A stretch of DNA of 64,000 bases, taken from NCBI GenBank assembly GCA_006384855.1, contig VCJN01003216.1:62001-126000 (forward strand). The letters are read 5' to 3'. Numbering within the stretch: the first letter of the stretch is position 1; each line of letters starts with the position of its first letter. Made by a program: the position numbers and the translations under genes. This document shows, one piece after another, positions 24,101 to 32,612 of the stretch. Under the pieces are notes generated by a model. It was given only the letters and a program-made list of their open reading frames with translations. It did no database searches and was not told where the DNA came from. Origin of the DNA: Tetraselmis striata (lineage: Eukaryota > Chlorophyta > Chlorodendrophyceae > Chlorodendrales > Chlorodendraceae).

Positions 24101-24999
24101 TGGGCGCGCCCTCGTGCGGGGTGAGGGGGGCGGGGTCAAGGGGGGTGGTTGACCTGAGGGCACTCGCCGGAGCGGGCCGGGGCCGGGCCCTGGGCCAGGA
24201 ACAGGGCCCCCGCGGCCGCCGAAGAAGCGGCCGCGGTCGAAGTCGCGCGCGGATGGGGAGATGGGGTCCAAGCGGCCTCGCTTGTCCATGGGGAAGGGCG
24301 GGAGGCCGGGGCCGCCGGGTCTGCCAGGGCCACCAAAGGGCGATGGGCCGCCGCCCCGCTCTGGCTGCCCCAACCAGTCGCGTTTCTGCGGCAACAGGGG
24401 GACACTGGTTGGGAGCATGCTTCCAGCAGGGCCAGGGAGCAGCTGCAGGGTCCAGGAACACGGCCGTGCGGTACCTTTCCATACGCACGCTCCCTCTCCA
24501 ACCGGGTGTACTTCACCCCGGACTCCGATGGCGGTCGGTCCCCGCCCTGCCGCCCAGACAGACAGGATTGCGTGCACACCTCTCAGACCCTGGTGCGTGC
24601 AAGCGCGCTGCGTGGGCTCAAGCAAGGGTGCTTCGAGGGAGAGGCGCGCTGAGACGGGGGTCCTCCCGATGCGCAGGAGTAGGGGGGTTTCTGGGTAAAG
24701 CGTGGGGGCCGGGGGAGCACGTGAAAAAAAGGGTACAGACCCCCAGGATGGGGTAAAATCGAAACCACCGCGCGCGCGCGTGGTGTGTGGGTTGGGGGGG
24801 GGAGGGGGGGGGTCCCCTGGAAGCTTGGCACTGGCAGCGAGACATTGCCGCATCGATAACGGGGGGCAGGTCCCCAGTGCGAGTAGGGTGCAGATGGTGT
24901 CAGCTTCCGTGGACTCATCTGTTTGGTTTTGTCTAAATTTTTTTAGGGGGGGAGGGGGGCAACCTGCCGGCCAGGGGGTCCCCTTGGAGTGTCTCCCAT
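13269..24999 (-). CDS. NCoR/POWERDRESS-like co-repressor with two SANT domains
   Basis: Sixteen exons join in one frame to 2,205 codons: 24999-24964, 24546-24475, 24385-24154, 24062-24007, 23896-23488, 23070-22718, 22456-22403, 21833-19932, 19732-18926, 18750-18550, 18051-17692, 17393-16945, 16674-16314, 15981-15626, 15025-14851, 14060-13269. All introns have GT-AG borders except intron 7 (GC-AG). The Gly/Arg/Pro-rich N terminus contains RDWLGQPE. The motif RLGWGQGLA lies near residues 505-512. A charged region with a coiled coil follows at about 870-990. SANT1 (WTPEERRIFVDKFQQYPK, then DFRKISSFLEHRSVGDCVRF) spans about 1289-1340. SANT2 (WSEADHIAFLEAFREHGKDW, then AVAAKLKNKSENSIKAFY) spans about 1474-1520. 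The C terminus is Met/Pro/Gln-rich. In known relatives, tandem SANT domains bind and activate class I histone deacetylases and histone tails. A nuclear co-repressor scaffold is therefore inferred. Confidence 0.85.
14751..14787. repeat. (CATA)n microsatellite in last intron
   Basis: About seven CATA/CATAC units lie within intron 15 of the SANT gene (14061-14850). They have no effect on the splice sites. Confidence 0.85.
18056..18157. repeat. (CA)n microsatellite next to splice acceptor
   Basis: Roughly 48 CA units on the plus strand (TG on the coding strand) end only a few bases before the AG acceptor of exon 11 of the SANT gene at 18051. The TG tract takes the place of a normal pyrimidine tract and may influence splicing; this is an inference. 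Confidence 0.95.
21834..22402 (-). other. GC-AG intron of the SANT gene
   Basis: Exon 7 (22456-22403, 18 codons, RWFNKIARSIPETGLKNK) ends AAG followed by GCAAGT. This matches the consensus of the minor GC-AG intron class. The acceptor is CTTTGCAG before CGGGAGGTG at 21833. Phase is preserved on both sides, which supports the exon. Confidence 0.6.
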
Positions 25000-25639
25000 A
25001 ACGGCGGCGCTCGTGGCCGCCCAGAGAAGTTGCTCCCGCTGACGACGGCCACCTCACAGCAGGTCGGGCTTGATGACCACCCCGCCTGAGGCCGTGGTGC
25101 GAGCTTTCGCCTCTGCAGGTCGTAGCCGGTATGTGGGGACGTGCCGGGGGTATACAGTACTGCAGCTTATCTACAGCAACAATGTAAATGCGGGTCCGCC
25201 GCGGAGTCGAGCCGCTGATAACCCCCCCCCCCCCCCTGGCGCCCGAGGTGGCGTCTGGTATCGGTAGCGGAGCTCCGGCCTGTTGTGCGCAGAGGCTATA
25301 TCTGCTGAAACCCGGGGAAGGGATGGTACGCGGGAGTGCAGTCCACTTAAAATCTGTGCTCTGCCCTCCGCCAGGCCTGCCTGAGGTTTGCCTGGCGGTG
25401 CTGGTGCTACTCGTCTTCGCAGGAGGGTACAGGTACCTGTAGTCGTCGTCTCCCGTCGGCCGGCAGGCGGGTGATTGTACTGGGTGTCAATATTGGTACA
25501 ATACTGGTGTCTATACTGGTACCAGTAGTACACCCGTCGACTTTCCCAGTGTTAAGCGCAGTTCTGCCGTTAACTACGGTGGGACCCGTCTCCGCCCGCC
25601 GCCCGCCGCGCAGCGGGGGCGGGCGGGAGATCGGAGGAC
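25000..25639. other. 5' flank of SANT gene
   Basis: This is an intergenic stretch upstream of the minus-strand SANT gene. It contains a C run near 25216-25233 and a GGTACAATACTGGT / ACCAGTAGTACACC cluster near 25490-25535 that belongs to the CCAGTA repeat family seen at 26790 and 30100. No TATA box was recognised, so no promoter position is claimed. Confidence 0.4.
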
Positions 25640-26716
25640 ATGCTCGTGACAAAGCGTCACGGCGGGCAGCCACCAGGCCGTCCGAGGCGTAGGAGACGGT
25701 GTGCTCGTGCCGCTGGCGGCACGCTGGGGGTGGCGCGGGCGGGCGCGTGGTCGATGCCGCCTGGAGCCGCAGGCGTTGACTGCGCTGTCCGTGGTCGTCC
25801 CGGTTTTTCGATTTCTTGCAGTACTTTATGCAGTACTTCCGATGCCGGCGTCATTCCCACCCAGCCCACAGCCCCCTCCCGACCCCTCAGCCCAAGCCCC
25901 AACCCCGCCCCCATCCCCGCAGCCACACCACCGCCGGCGCGTATCCCCGAGTCACCCGCGGCACCGTCCGAGGCAGCTTCACAGCACCTATCTTCGCCCG
26001 TCGGTCCGCACTTCACGGTGATGACTCCGCGTGCGCGCCGCCCGCCATGGTCCAAGCCGCACCCCTCCGCCCCCCTTTCCCAAACCACACCCGCCCCCCT
26101 CCCCAACCCCGCAGCCACACCACCGCCGGCGCGCATCCCCGAGTCACCCGCGGCACCGTCCGAGGCAGCTTCACAGCACCCATCTTCGCCCGTCGGTCCG
26201 CACTTCACGGTGATGACTCCGCGTGCGCGCCGCCCGCCATGGTCCAAGCCGCACCCCTCCGCCCCCCTTTCCCCAACCACACCCGCTCCCCTCCCCATCC
26301 CAGCAGCCACACCACCGCCGACGCGCATCCCCGAGTCACCCGCGGCACCGTCCGAGGCAGCTTCACAGCACCTATCTTCGCTCGTCGGTCCGCACTTCAC
26401 GGTGATGACTCCGCATGCGCGCCGCCCGCCATGGTCCAAGCCGCACCCCTCCGCCCCCCTTTCCCCAACCACACCCGCTCCCCTCCCCATCCCCGCAGCC
26501 ACACCACCGCCGGCGCGCATCCCTGAGTCACCCGCGGCACCGTCCGAGGCAGCTTCACAGCACCTATCTTCGCCCGTCGGTCCGCACTTCACGGTGATGA
26601 CTCCGCATGCGCGCCTGCGCGCAGCGGTGTGGGTCGCCCCGCCAACTCCACAAGACTCAAGACATGAAGACGGAGGCGGTGCTCATTCTCGCGTGGGCTT
26701 AAGGCAGCTTTATTGA
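25640..26716 (+). CDS. Hypothetical Pro-rich protein with 64-residue repeats
   Basis: An ORF of 358 residues contains four near-identical 64-residue units. Each has ATPPPARIPESPAAPSEAAS, then SSPVGPHFTVMTP, then RRPPWSKPHPSAPLS. The DNA repeat is 192 bp (starts at 25919, 26111, 26303 and 26495). Because 192 is a multiple of three, other frames and the minus strand (25657-26592) stay open too, so coding cannot be taken for granted. Before the repeats there is a short hydrophobic stretch in another frame. No family was recognised. Confidence 0.25.
   Translation: MLVTKRHGGQPPGRPRRRRRCARAAGGTLGVARAGAWSMPPGAAGVDCAVRGRPGFSISCSTLCSTSDAGVIPTQPTAPSRPLSPSPNPAPIPAATPPPARIPESPAAPSEAASQHLSSPVGPHFTVMTPRARRPPWSKPHPSAPLSQTTPAPLPNPAATPPPARIPESPAAPSEAASQHPSSPVGPHFTVMTPRARRPPWSKPHPSAPLSPTTPAPLPIPAATPPPTRIPESPAAPSEAASQHLSSLVGPHFTVMTPHARRPPWSKPHPSAPLSPTTPAPLPIPAATPPPARIPESPAAPSEAASQHLSSPVGPHFTVMTPHARLRAAVWVAPPTPQDSRHEDGGGAHSRVGLRQLY
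25870..26620. repeat. 192-bp tandem repeat, about 4 copies
   Basis: The word GCAGCCACACCACCGCCG recurs at exact 192-bp spacing (25919, 26111, 26303, 26495), with a few substitutions between units (for example GCGCGTATCC versus GCGCGCATCC). High identity indicates recent expansion. Confidence 0.95.
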
Positions 26717-26992
26717 AGTTGCCCGTGACGTTGTACTACGCAGTAGGCTCTTGTTGCTTACGCTTTTGTAATTCAAACCAGTAGTACACCCCTGCCCTGC
26801 CCTTTTGTAATTCACACCAGTAGCGCTACCAGCAGTAGCTTTTATTAGGCGGCTTGCTGTGTTGATATTCTAATTTCAAAGTTGAGTCTGGTTTTGCCAA
26901 AAAGGTTGCGCAGGCTGTTTTACACGGTCAAGAGCCGAAATTGGCAGGATGGTTTAGCGAAAGCGTGGAGGGAAAACGGAGTCAGGGGGGGG

Positions 26993-27181
26993 CGCTGCGT
27001 GGAACGCAGCGAAAACTGGAAGATGGCAGGCTCAGCTGTTCTGGCTGCTTTTATGTCTACTCGTGCTGCACCCAAAAAGGGCGCAACAACAGATGCCTAG
27101 TTCCCGTACCACTGAGCAGCACTTGTAGCTAAAAAGCGGTTAGGTCAAGGAGGGAAACCCCATAAACTAGTTTAGATCATT
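26993..27181 (-). repeat. Split direct repeat A2
   Basis: This 189-bp unit matches 29887-30075 with only a few substitutions. It abuts B1 on one side (overlapping by about 3 bases) and is 94 bp from B2 on the other. A related, diverged piece in inverted orientation lies at 30594-30690 and shares AAACTAGTTTATGGGG and GGTACGGGAACTAGGCA. Confidence 0.9.
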
Positions 27182-27258
27182 TCAAAGTTGAGTCTGGTTT
27201 TGCCAGTCTTGAGCGAACGGAGAGAGCGGTGGATTGACGGAGAAGAGGTAGCGCCAAG

Positions 27259-28425
27259 TCATGAAGGAGGCACTGGGAAGGCCACCGCTGCGGAGTCCTG
27301 TTGGACTTGGAAGTGGCGGAGGGGGGCGATGTGTCCAAAGAAGAACCATGCGCCAGGTGAAGGAAGAACGTTGGGGTCGATGTAGTCCAGAACGACGTCA
27401 GAGTTAGTGGCCCAACCGCCTTGGTAGCGAATGTGGGACAATGGCACTCCGATGGCGTTCGCTGCAGAAGCTGCGCCCTTGCGAAGACTGTGTGAAGTCC
27501 AGGAAGTGCCAGCAGGGGGGGCAGCGTTGACTAGACTGATAGTTGCAGACAGCCAGTCTGACATTGTAGCCGCAGTCCAAGGTTTTGACTGCTCGGCCGC
27601 AGTGACAGCCCAGAAGTTTGATGTGGCCAAGCCAACAGTAACCAGGGGGACAGATTGGACGTTGTCGATGAAGTGGTGCAAGAGACGTGCCACTCGAGGG
27701 TGCTCGGACACCGGAAGGAGAAGTACGCGCAGGTCGTCGGGTCCCCGTCGGCCAGCGCGACCTTTCTCGCGGTACACTTGCAGGGTGATGTTGTAGTCGT
27801 CGACATGCACGTCTCGCACTCGACAGGACACGCCAGTAAGGCACCTGGCAAAGAACATAAAGTTGACAACCGAGGCCAGGAGGGCCCGGAAGTTGTGGTG
27901 GTACTCTGGGTAGGGAGCAGACACAATCAGCTCGGCCCTTGTGACGAAGCGGTAAGCCACATCCGCAGGCAGAGGGACACGCAAAGGGGCAGCGTCCAGT
28001 CGGGGCTGACGCAGCATCAGCCCACGCCTTGCTGAAGTTAAGTGCAGGCTGTCCTTGGCGATTGGGTCGAGGTTGTGCAGCTCGAAAACGTGTTGATCAC
28101 AGACAGGTAAGGTTGCAGTGACTTAGCGGCGATGTGCCCCCGCTCGCCGATCCAGGCAACGTACCGAACGACAGTCGCAGTAGTCGCCTCCAGCGGGCTG
28201 ATGTTCTCGGAGTCGTGGCAGAATTCCGCGAACTGAGACAGCCGGCCGGCATAGCTCTTGAGTGTCTGAGCGCTGAGGGAGCTGGAGAGTAGGTCGAGCG
28301 TCCGCTGCCCCAGCTCGTCTGAGCCGAACGCGTCCTGCAGCCGAGCTCGCAATGAAGCAGCCCAGGGAGCGACAGCTTCGGGCTCGTCAATTACGTAAGT
28401 GCGTCGTTTTACTGACAGAGTTCCA
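27259..28425 (-). pseudogene. Tyrosine recombinase of Kangaroo-like element
   Basis: The N-terminal core-binding part is in one frame: DEPEAVAPWAASLRARLQD, later LKSYAGRLSQFAEFC and YVAWIGERGH--AKSLQPYL. The catalytic part is in the next frame, from 28085 to the stop at 27259, so one base has been lost or gained near 28085. The catalytic residues of tyrosine recombinases are present: an Arg in FFARCLTGV, a Lys in YREKGR, HSLRKGAAS (His and second Arg), GGW, and the nucleophile Tyr in VVLDYID. It would cut and rejoin circular element DNA at the split repeats. Apart from the single frameshift the domain looks intact. Confidence 0.75.
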
Positions 28426-28918
28426 CCGGTACGACTACTGTTCGCAAAGTACTCGGCAGCAGCAGTTAGGTTCCCGGCGGTTGGCCGGTAGCTGCTGGAC
28501 GGGTTTGCAGTAGCATCGGTACGGGTTTGCGGGGCTATGTTCAGGTAAGAGGGCCGCCCTGCGCGCCCTTCGCGCTCGTAGCGCCTGTCTCGCGGTAACG
28601 TACCCGCGCAAAACTTGGTCGTTGCGAACCAGTTGTAACACGTAGTGTAACAACCGACGGACGCAGTGGTGGAATGGTACGGGAGGCGGTTAGTTGAGCC
28701 GCCATATGCAGGTGTGCGGATGGTTGAGCCGCACTCGGCTGTAGCTGTGACAAGCGCCGCACCGAGGAAGGTCTAAAGGAAGTCTGTAAAATGGGGGGGT
28801 CAGGCCCTAACACGGGGCGCTCATCTCGCCGTTGAGCTGCAAGGGTGCGTCTTGCGGCGGTCACCGAAAGGTGGCCTCGCAAAGCTCCAGCAGCTCCGAC
28901 GAAAGGCGCCCCACACCG

Positions 28919-29773
28919 TCAATCGTGCTCACCTTCGCGGCCACGCCCACGTCCACCGCCACGTCCTCGCCCACGCCCGCGACCGGCAGCTGCAGCCACC
29001 ACTCGAGCAGTAGCGGTTGCTTTCGCGCTGCTGGCAACGGTCGCCTCGAAGACACGGCGCTCGTAGTCCCGCATGAGGTCCCCAAAGATCGCGGAACCCA
29101 GATGCCCCGAAGCAGCCTGAAAATGCTGGGCTCGCAGCACATCCAGAACACCTTGGTCACCGTGCACACGCTTGATCTCATTTAACCTCCGCAGGAAGGC
29201 CAAACGAAACCGAAACGCCTTGTCGATGGCCTCGGCGTGGTTCCGAGCTCTCGCGAGGTAGGGGGTGAAGTCCTGGTTGGTGGCAGGGACGTAGGGCAGT
29301 AGCTCGTCGAGAGCCACGAAAAGCGCGGCCATGTGGGCCCCGAAACACGACATCCACAAATACTCCTCCTGGGCCGGCAGACGCCGGTCATCCTGCTTGA
29401 GGTACTCGTTCGTTAGGTCGGTGCTCAAGGGAAAGAGTCCAGGCACTTGGCTGACCGGTCGAACGGCCTCATAACCAGACTCTGCTCTCTGCAGTAATTC
29501 TGGCACCGCGAGGTAGTCATCCTCGGCACTCACGGATTTTGCTCCGACACGGCCGCTCTGAGCTAGCTCTAGCAAGTCGGGGCGCTCTGCGGCTCCCCCG
29601 CTGCCTGTCGGCTGTCCCGCGATGCGCTGCCCGGAGCGAGAGCCATGTGCCCCTTCTCCATCAACAACACGCTCACGAGCCGTCAATTGAGCTACAGCCG
29701 TAGCCAATGCACGCACATCTGCTTGCAACGACTTTAGCGTCGGCTCAGCGACGGGTTCTTCTCCATCTGACAT
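28919..29773 (-). CDS. Gag-like protein of Kangaroo-like element
   Basis: The likely start is the ATG at 29773 (MSDGEEPVAEPTLKSLQADV); an upstream in-frame ATG at 29806 adds 11 residues. An N-terminal helix (LKSLQADVRALATAVAQL) may be a coiled coil. The middle (EYLWMSCFGAHMAALFVALD, then RARNHAEAIDKAFRFRLAFL) is helical. The C terminus is an RGG-type tail (GRGRGRGGGRGRG) likely to bind nucleic acid. It lies just inside A1 and upstream of the recombinase, where DIRS-group elements keep gag. The frame is intact. No sequence family was recognised beyond this position and composition. Confidence 0.5.
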   Translation of the reverse strand: MSDGEEPVAEPTLKSLQADVRALATAVAQLTARERVVDGEGAHGSRSGQRIAGQPTGSGGAAERPDLLELAQSGRVGAKSVSAEDDYLAVPELLQRAESGYEAVRPVSQVPGLFPLSTDLTNEYLKQDDRRLPAQEEYLWMSCFGAHMAALFVALDELLPYVPATNQDFTPYLARARNHAEAIDKAFRFRLAFLRRLNEIKRVHGDQGVLDVLRAQHFQAASGHLGSAIFGDLMRDYERRVFEATVASSAKATATARVVAAAAGRGRGRGRGGGRGRGREGEHD

Positions 29774-29886
29774 AGTAACGCACGGACGTACGGACGAGAA
29801 TATCACACTCGGATGGCGAGCCGGGTGTGGTCTTGAACAACCTGGGGTGACCTTGCTCGCAACTGGTTACGAGACAGTTTTTACAT

Positions 29887-30075
29887 CGCTGCGTGGAACG
29901 CAGCGAAAACTGGAAGATGGCAGGCTCAGCTGTTCTGGCTGCTTTTTTGTCTACTCGTACTGCACCCAAAAAGGGCGCAACAACAGATGCCTAGTTCCCG
30001 TACCACTGAGCAGCACTTGTAGCTAAAAAGCGGTTGGGTCAAGGAGGGAAACCCCATAAACTAGTTTAGATCATT
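29887..30075 (-). repeat. Split direct repeat A1
   Basis: Partner of A2 at 26993-27181, of the same 189 bp length. It marks the upstream end of the tyrosine-recombinase element. Outside it, at 30076, a different repeat begins (GGGGAACTGCC). Confidence 0.9.
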
Positions 30076-30290
30076 CTGGGGAACTGCCTTTTTTGTAATT
30101 CACACCAGTAGTACACACCAGTAGCTCTGGGAAACTGCCCTTTTTGTAATTCACACCAGTAGTACACACCAGTAATTAACACCAGTAGTACAGAACCCAT
30201 AGCGCATCTCCGCAGAAGGAGGACGCGGGCGCCGCGCCAACGAGTACAAGTACAAGTACGGTACAAATACAGGTACTTTTTTTTTCCCGC
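30076..30290 (+). repeat. CACCAGTAGTACA tandem cluster
   Basis: Two copies of TGGGGAACTGCC / TGGGAAACTGCC with TTTTTGTAATTCACACCAGT lie at 30075-30110 and 30127-30162, followed by extra ACCAGTAGTACA units and a GTACAAGTACAAGTACGG stretch. The same block occurs at 443-477 and 26766-26824. Confidence 0.8.
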
Positions 30291-30593
30291 CCCCGGGACA
30301 GGACTGGCACCAGTGAAACCCTTGCAGCGTCTCCACGACGGCCGTTTAGGCAGCAATCCAGTTACGGAAAGCCCTGGGTAGGCGACGCTCCCTTATAGTC
30401 ATCAAGCAAATTGCCGAAGCATTCTGCAAGACTAATTGGAGGCCAGTGACGGAATTTCCAACACTGTTGGATCACCGTCTAAAACACTGCCATCAAAATA
30501 CCCGGCACTGACCACGAAAGGTCCGCCCTACCCGTTTGGGCGTCGGCCCATTCGAGTAAACAGGTACGTTGATGGAAGGATGGCGCGGGTATG

Positions 30594-30690
30594 ATCTAAA
30601 CTAGTTTATGGGGTTTCCTCCCTTGACCTAACCGCTTTTCAGGTACAAGTGTTGCTCAGTGGTACGGGAACTAGGCACAGGTACTAGTGT
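30594..30690 (+). repeat. Diverged solo fragment of split repeat A, inverted
   Basis: It matches the outer half of repeat A in opposite orientation (ATCTAAACTAGTTTATGGGG, then GACCTAACCGCTTTT, then AGTGGTACGGGAACTAGGCA) with small insertions. It is a trace of another element of the same family. The surrounding 30331-31033 holds no recognisable gene. Confidence 0.7.
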
Positions 30691-31033
30691 TACAAGTACC
30701 GTACCTGCGTCGCGTCGCTCGTCGGCCTGTGTTGCTATGACCCGGGTCACTGGCTGCAAGCGTCCTCGCCGCGGCTTATAGCCTACCCTGGGGCGGTGGT
30801 CCCTTTGGTTCCTGGCAGCTTGGCGACTTCGTGGTTCCCTTGGCTCTTCCTTGGTTCTTGGCTCCCTGGCCTCCTGCTCGACCTTGCTTGTTTTCAGGCT
30901 TATCTTCAGGTTCTTCAGGCTCTCTTTTGCTGGCAACCTTTCATAGTTGGTGTTAGTTCTGTTTTGTAGTGCGCATTTGTTAAAGCCCTGGCGTAATAAC
31001 AAGTACGGTACAAGGTATAAGGAATACATCCCT

Positions 31034-31104
31034 TGATGAGCGGTCGTCTAGTACGTGACGAGGAGTCCCGGGACCGAATCCTGGTCTATGTATTTCGGCA
31101 ATAT
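31034..31104 (+). mobile_element. tRNA-derived SINE, copy 2, 5' part
   Basis: The head GAGCGGTCGTCTAGTACG resembles the A box of tRNA-Glu/Asp. CCCGGGACCGAATCCTGG at 31068-31085 resembles a B box/T arm. The head matches copy 1 at 11195-11120. The element breaks off at TTTCGGCAATAT (31093-31104) and resumes at 32411 with the same 12 bases. Confidence 0.55.
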
Positions 31105-31341
31105 TCTGGTTACATGAGCCAGCTGCAAAATTCAAGAAATCCATACAGAAATCCAGAAGAAAATCCAGCTACGGGCCACCAGAGGCGGGAACCGCCATGA
31201 CAGCCACCGACCAGGCATCGCCACTAGCCAGCCGCCGTGCCACGCGCGCGGTAGGGACGCTCTCCCCAACACACAATCCCGGGCCACTCCAATAGCGGCA
31301 CTAGGCCGAATGTGATAGATGTGATAGATGTGAAGGCGCCG

Positions 31342-31459
31342 AGCGACAGGAAAGGAGCTTCGAAGTAGAGGTCTCGCAGCAAGCAGGAGCGGAAGTGCGG
31401 CGCGCGACAGGAAAGGAGCTTCGAAGTAGAGGTCTCGCAGCAAGCAGGAGCGGAAGTGC
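31342..31459. repeat. 58-bp direct duplication
   Basis: The block GCGACAGGAAAGGAGCTTCG...GGAAGTGCGG occurs twice in tandem (31342-31399 and 31402-31459). A G run of about 20 bases follows (to 31487). Confidence 0.85.
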
Positions 31460-31544
31460 GGGGGGGCGGGGGGGGGGGGGGGGGGGGGTCCAACCCAGAA
31501 CGGGGCGCCACGGGCATGCATGCAACAGACGCAAGCCACCCAAT

Positions 31545-32210
31545 GCCAAATCCGCCGCCAGTTCGGCCGCGTCATTTTCCGCAAAACGTAGAACGCCTTC
31601 CCCAGCACAACATCCCGTGCCACTCCAATAGCGGCGCTGAGCCGAATGTGATGTGGAGGCGCCAACACGACAGGAAGGGAGAGGTTGCTCAAAGAACAGC
31701 GAACGGGGACTTGACCGGACCGGCAACGACGTAAGACGCCGGTGTCGAGCGCGCGTTGTTCCGCCCAGCGCTAGATCCGCCGCCAGCTCGGTCGCGTCCC
31801 CTTCCATCCGCCGAACGTAGAACTCCCTTCCCAGTACAACATCCCGGGCCACTCCAATAGCGGCACTAGGCCGAGTGTAATGTGGAGGCGCCGACAGGAC
31901 AGGAAGGGAGAGGGTGCTCAAAGAACAGCGAACGGGGACTTGACCGGACCAGCAACGACGTGCGAAGCCGGTGTCGAGCGCGCGTTGTTCCGCCCAGCGC
32001 CAGATCCGCCGTCAGCTCGGTCGCGTCCCTTCCGCCGAACGCACGTAGAACTCCCTTCCCAGCGCGACATTATCCTGGGCCACTCCAATAGCGGCACTAG
32101 GCCGAATGTGATGTGGAGGCGCCGACATGACAGGAAGGGAGAGGGTGATCAAAGAACATCGAACGGGGACTTGACCGGACCAGCAACGACGTGAGACGCC
32201 GGTGTCCAGC
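31545..32210. repeat. Approx. 235-bp tandem repeat, three units
   Basis: Units begin near 31549, 31773 and 32003. Each contains GATCCGCCG-CAG-TCGG, CCACTCCAATAGCGGC, GTGGAGGCGCC, GACAGGAAGGGAGAGG and GAACGGGGACTTGACCGGAC. They differ by a modest number of substitutions. A partial fourth unit is inverted into the downstream part of the element near 31280-31320. Confidence 0.85.
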
Positions 32211-32410
32211 TCACACTGCTCCTCCGCGGCAGTGGCATCACGGGCGGGGCCAAGGCTACCATGGCGCCACCCGTGCACGATCCCCGCCCCCATCCCCAGC
32301 CGGGGGTGGAGGCGGAGGAAGGGCCCGCGATTCCGAGGGCCGAGGACGGTCGTCGGGCCCGCCCAGGCGGTGGGCGGGTGGGTTCTCTAAGTGGGTGGGT
32401 GGGTTCTCTG

Positions 32411-32612
32411 TTTCGGCAATATCGTAGTCCCGGCGTGTCATGCATGGGTTTACCCGGTTACTGATGCATCAGCCCCTCGGGGTTCGAATGAGGCAATGGT
32501 CTACGGGCTATGCCGGACCTACGACTGCCGATTGCTTTGGCGCAAGAGGTCAAGTGTTGGGGCGGCTTCGTCGGCCGATGTCCCGGGGCGAACTTTACTT
32601 TACTTTTACGGT
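32411..32612 (+). mobile_element. tRNA-derived SINE, copy 2, 3' body
   Basis: The body continues from the duplicated TTTCGGCAATAT through TCCCGGCG, GGGGTTCGAATGAGGCAATGG, GGTCTACGGGCTATGC and GCGCAAGAGGTCAAGTG to GGGGCGAACTTTAC. It corresponds to copy 1 at about 11150-10980. Joined with 31034-31104 it gives one SINE. Confidence 0.6.

Larger units (their letters stand above)
26873..30075 (-). mobile_element. Kangaroo/PAT-like tyrosine-recombinase element, no RT
   Basis: Read on the minus strand the order is A1 (30075-29887), gag-like ORF, tyrosine recombinase, B1 (27205-27179), A2 (27181-26993), B2 (26899-26873). A1 and A2 are both 189 bp and almost identical. B1 and B2 are identical 27-mers containing AAAACCAGACTCAACTTTG. 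This A1-ORFs-B1-A2-B2 layout is the split direct repeat of PAT/Kangaroo elements of the DIRS group, which use a tyrosine recombinase and make no target duplication. Complete relatives carry RT-RNase H between gag and recombinase; here only about 0.5 kb separates them. The copy is therefore internally deleted or belongs to a non-autonomous lineage. Confidence 0.75.
31105..32410 (-). mobile_element. Non-LTR insertion within SINE, with 12-bp TSD
   Basis: The insertion is flanked by TTFCGGCAATAT-type direct repeats, exactly TTTCGGCAATAT at 31093-31104 and 32411-32422. Read on the minus strand it ends in TTTTGCAGCTGGCTCATG and a few more bases, the same 3' tail as the LINE at 42551-42574. The 5' part holds about three tandem units of roughly 235 bp. 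It encodes no protein that I can support and looks like a non-autonomous element mobilised through the LINE tail. A partial copy lies at 1-318. Confidence 0.7.

Noticed and set aside
23353..24756. Plus-strand Pro/Arg-rich ORFs over the 5' exons of the SANT gene
   Set aside because: They are by-products of GC-rich Gly/Pro codons on the other strand; no splice or domain support.
25919..26620. CRISPR-like array
   Set aside because: Units are contiguous 192-bp tandem repeats without unique spacers, in a eukaryotic genome.
31034..31090. A functional tRNA-Glu or tRNA-Asp gene
   Set aside because: Only A-box- and B-box-like words are present; acceptor and anticodon arms do not form.
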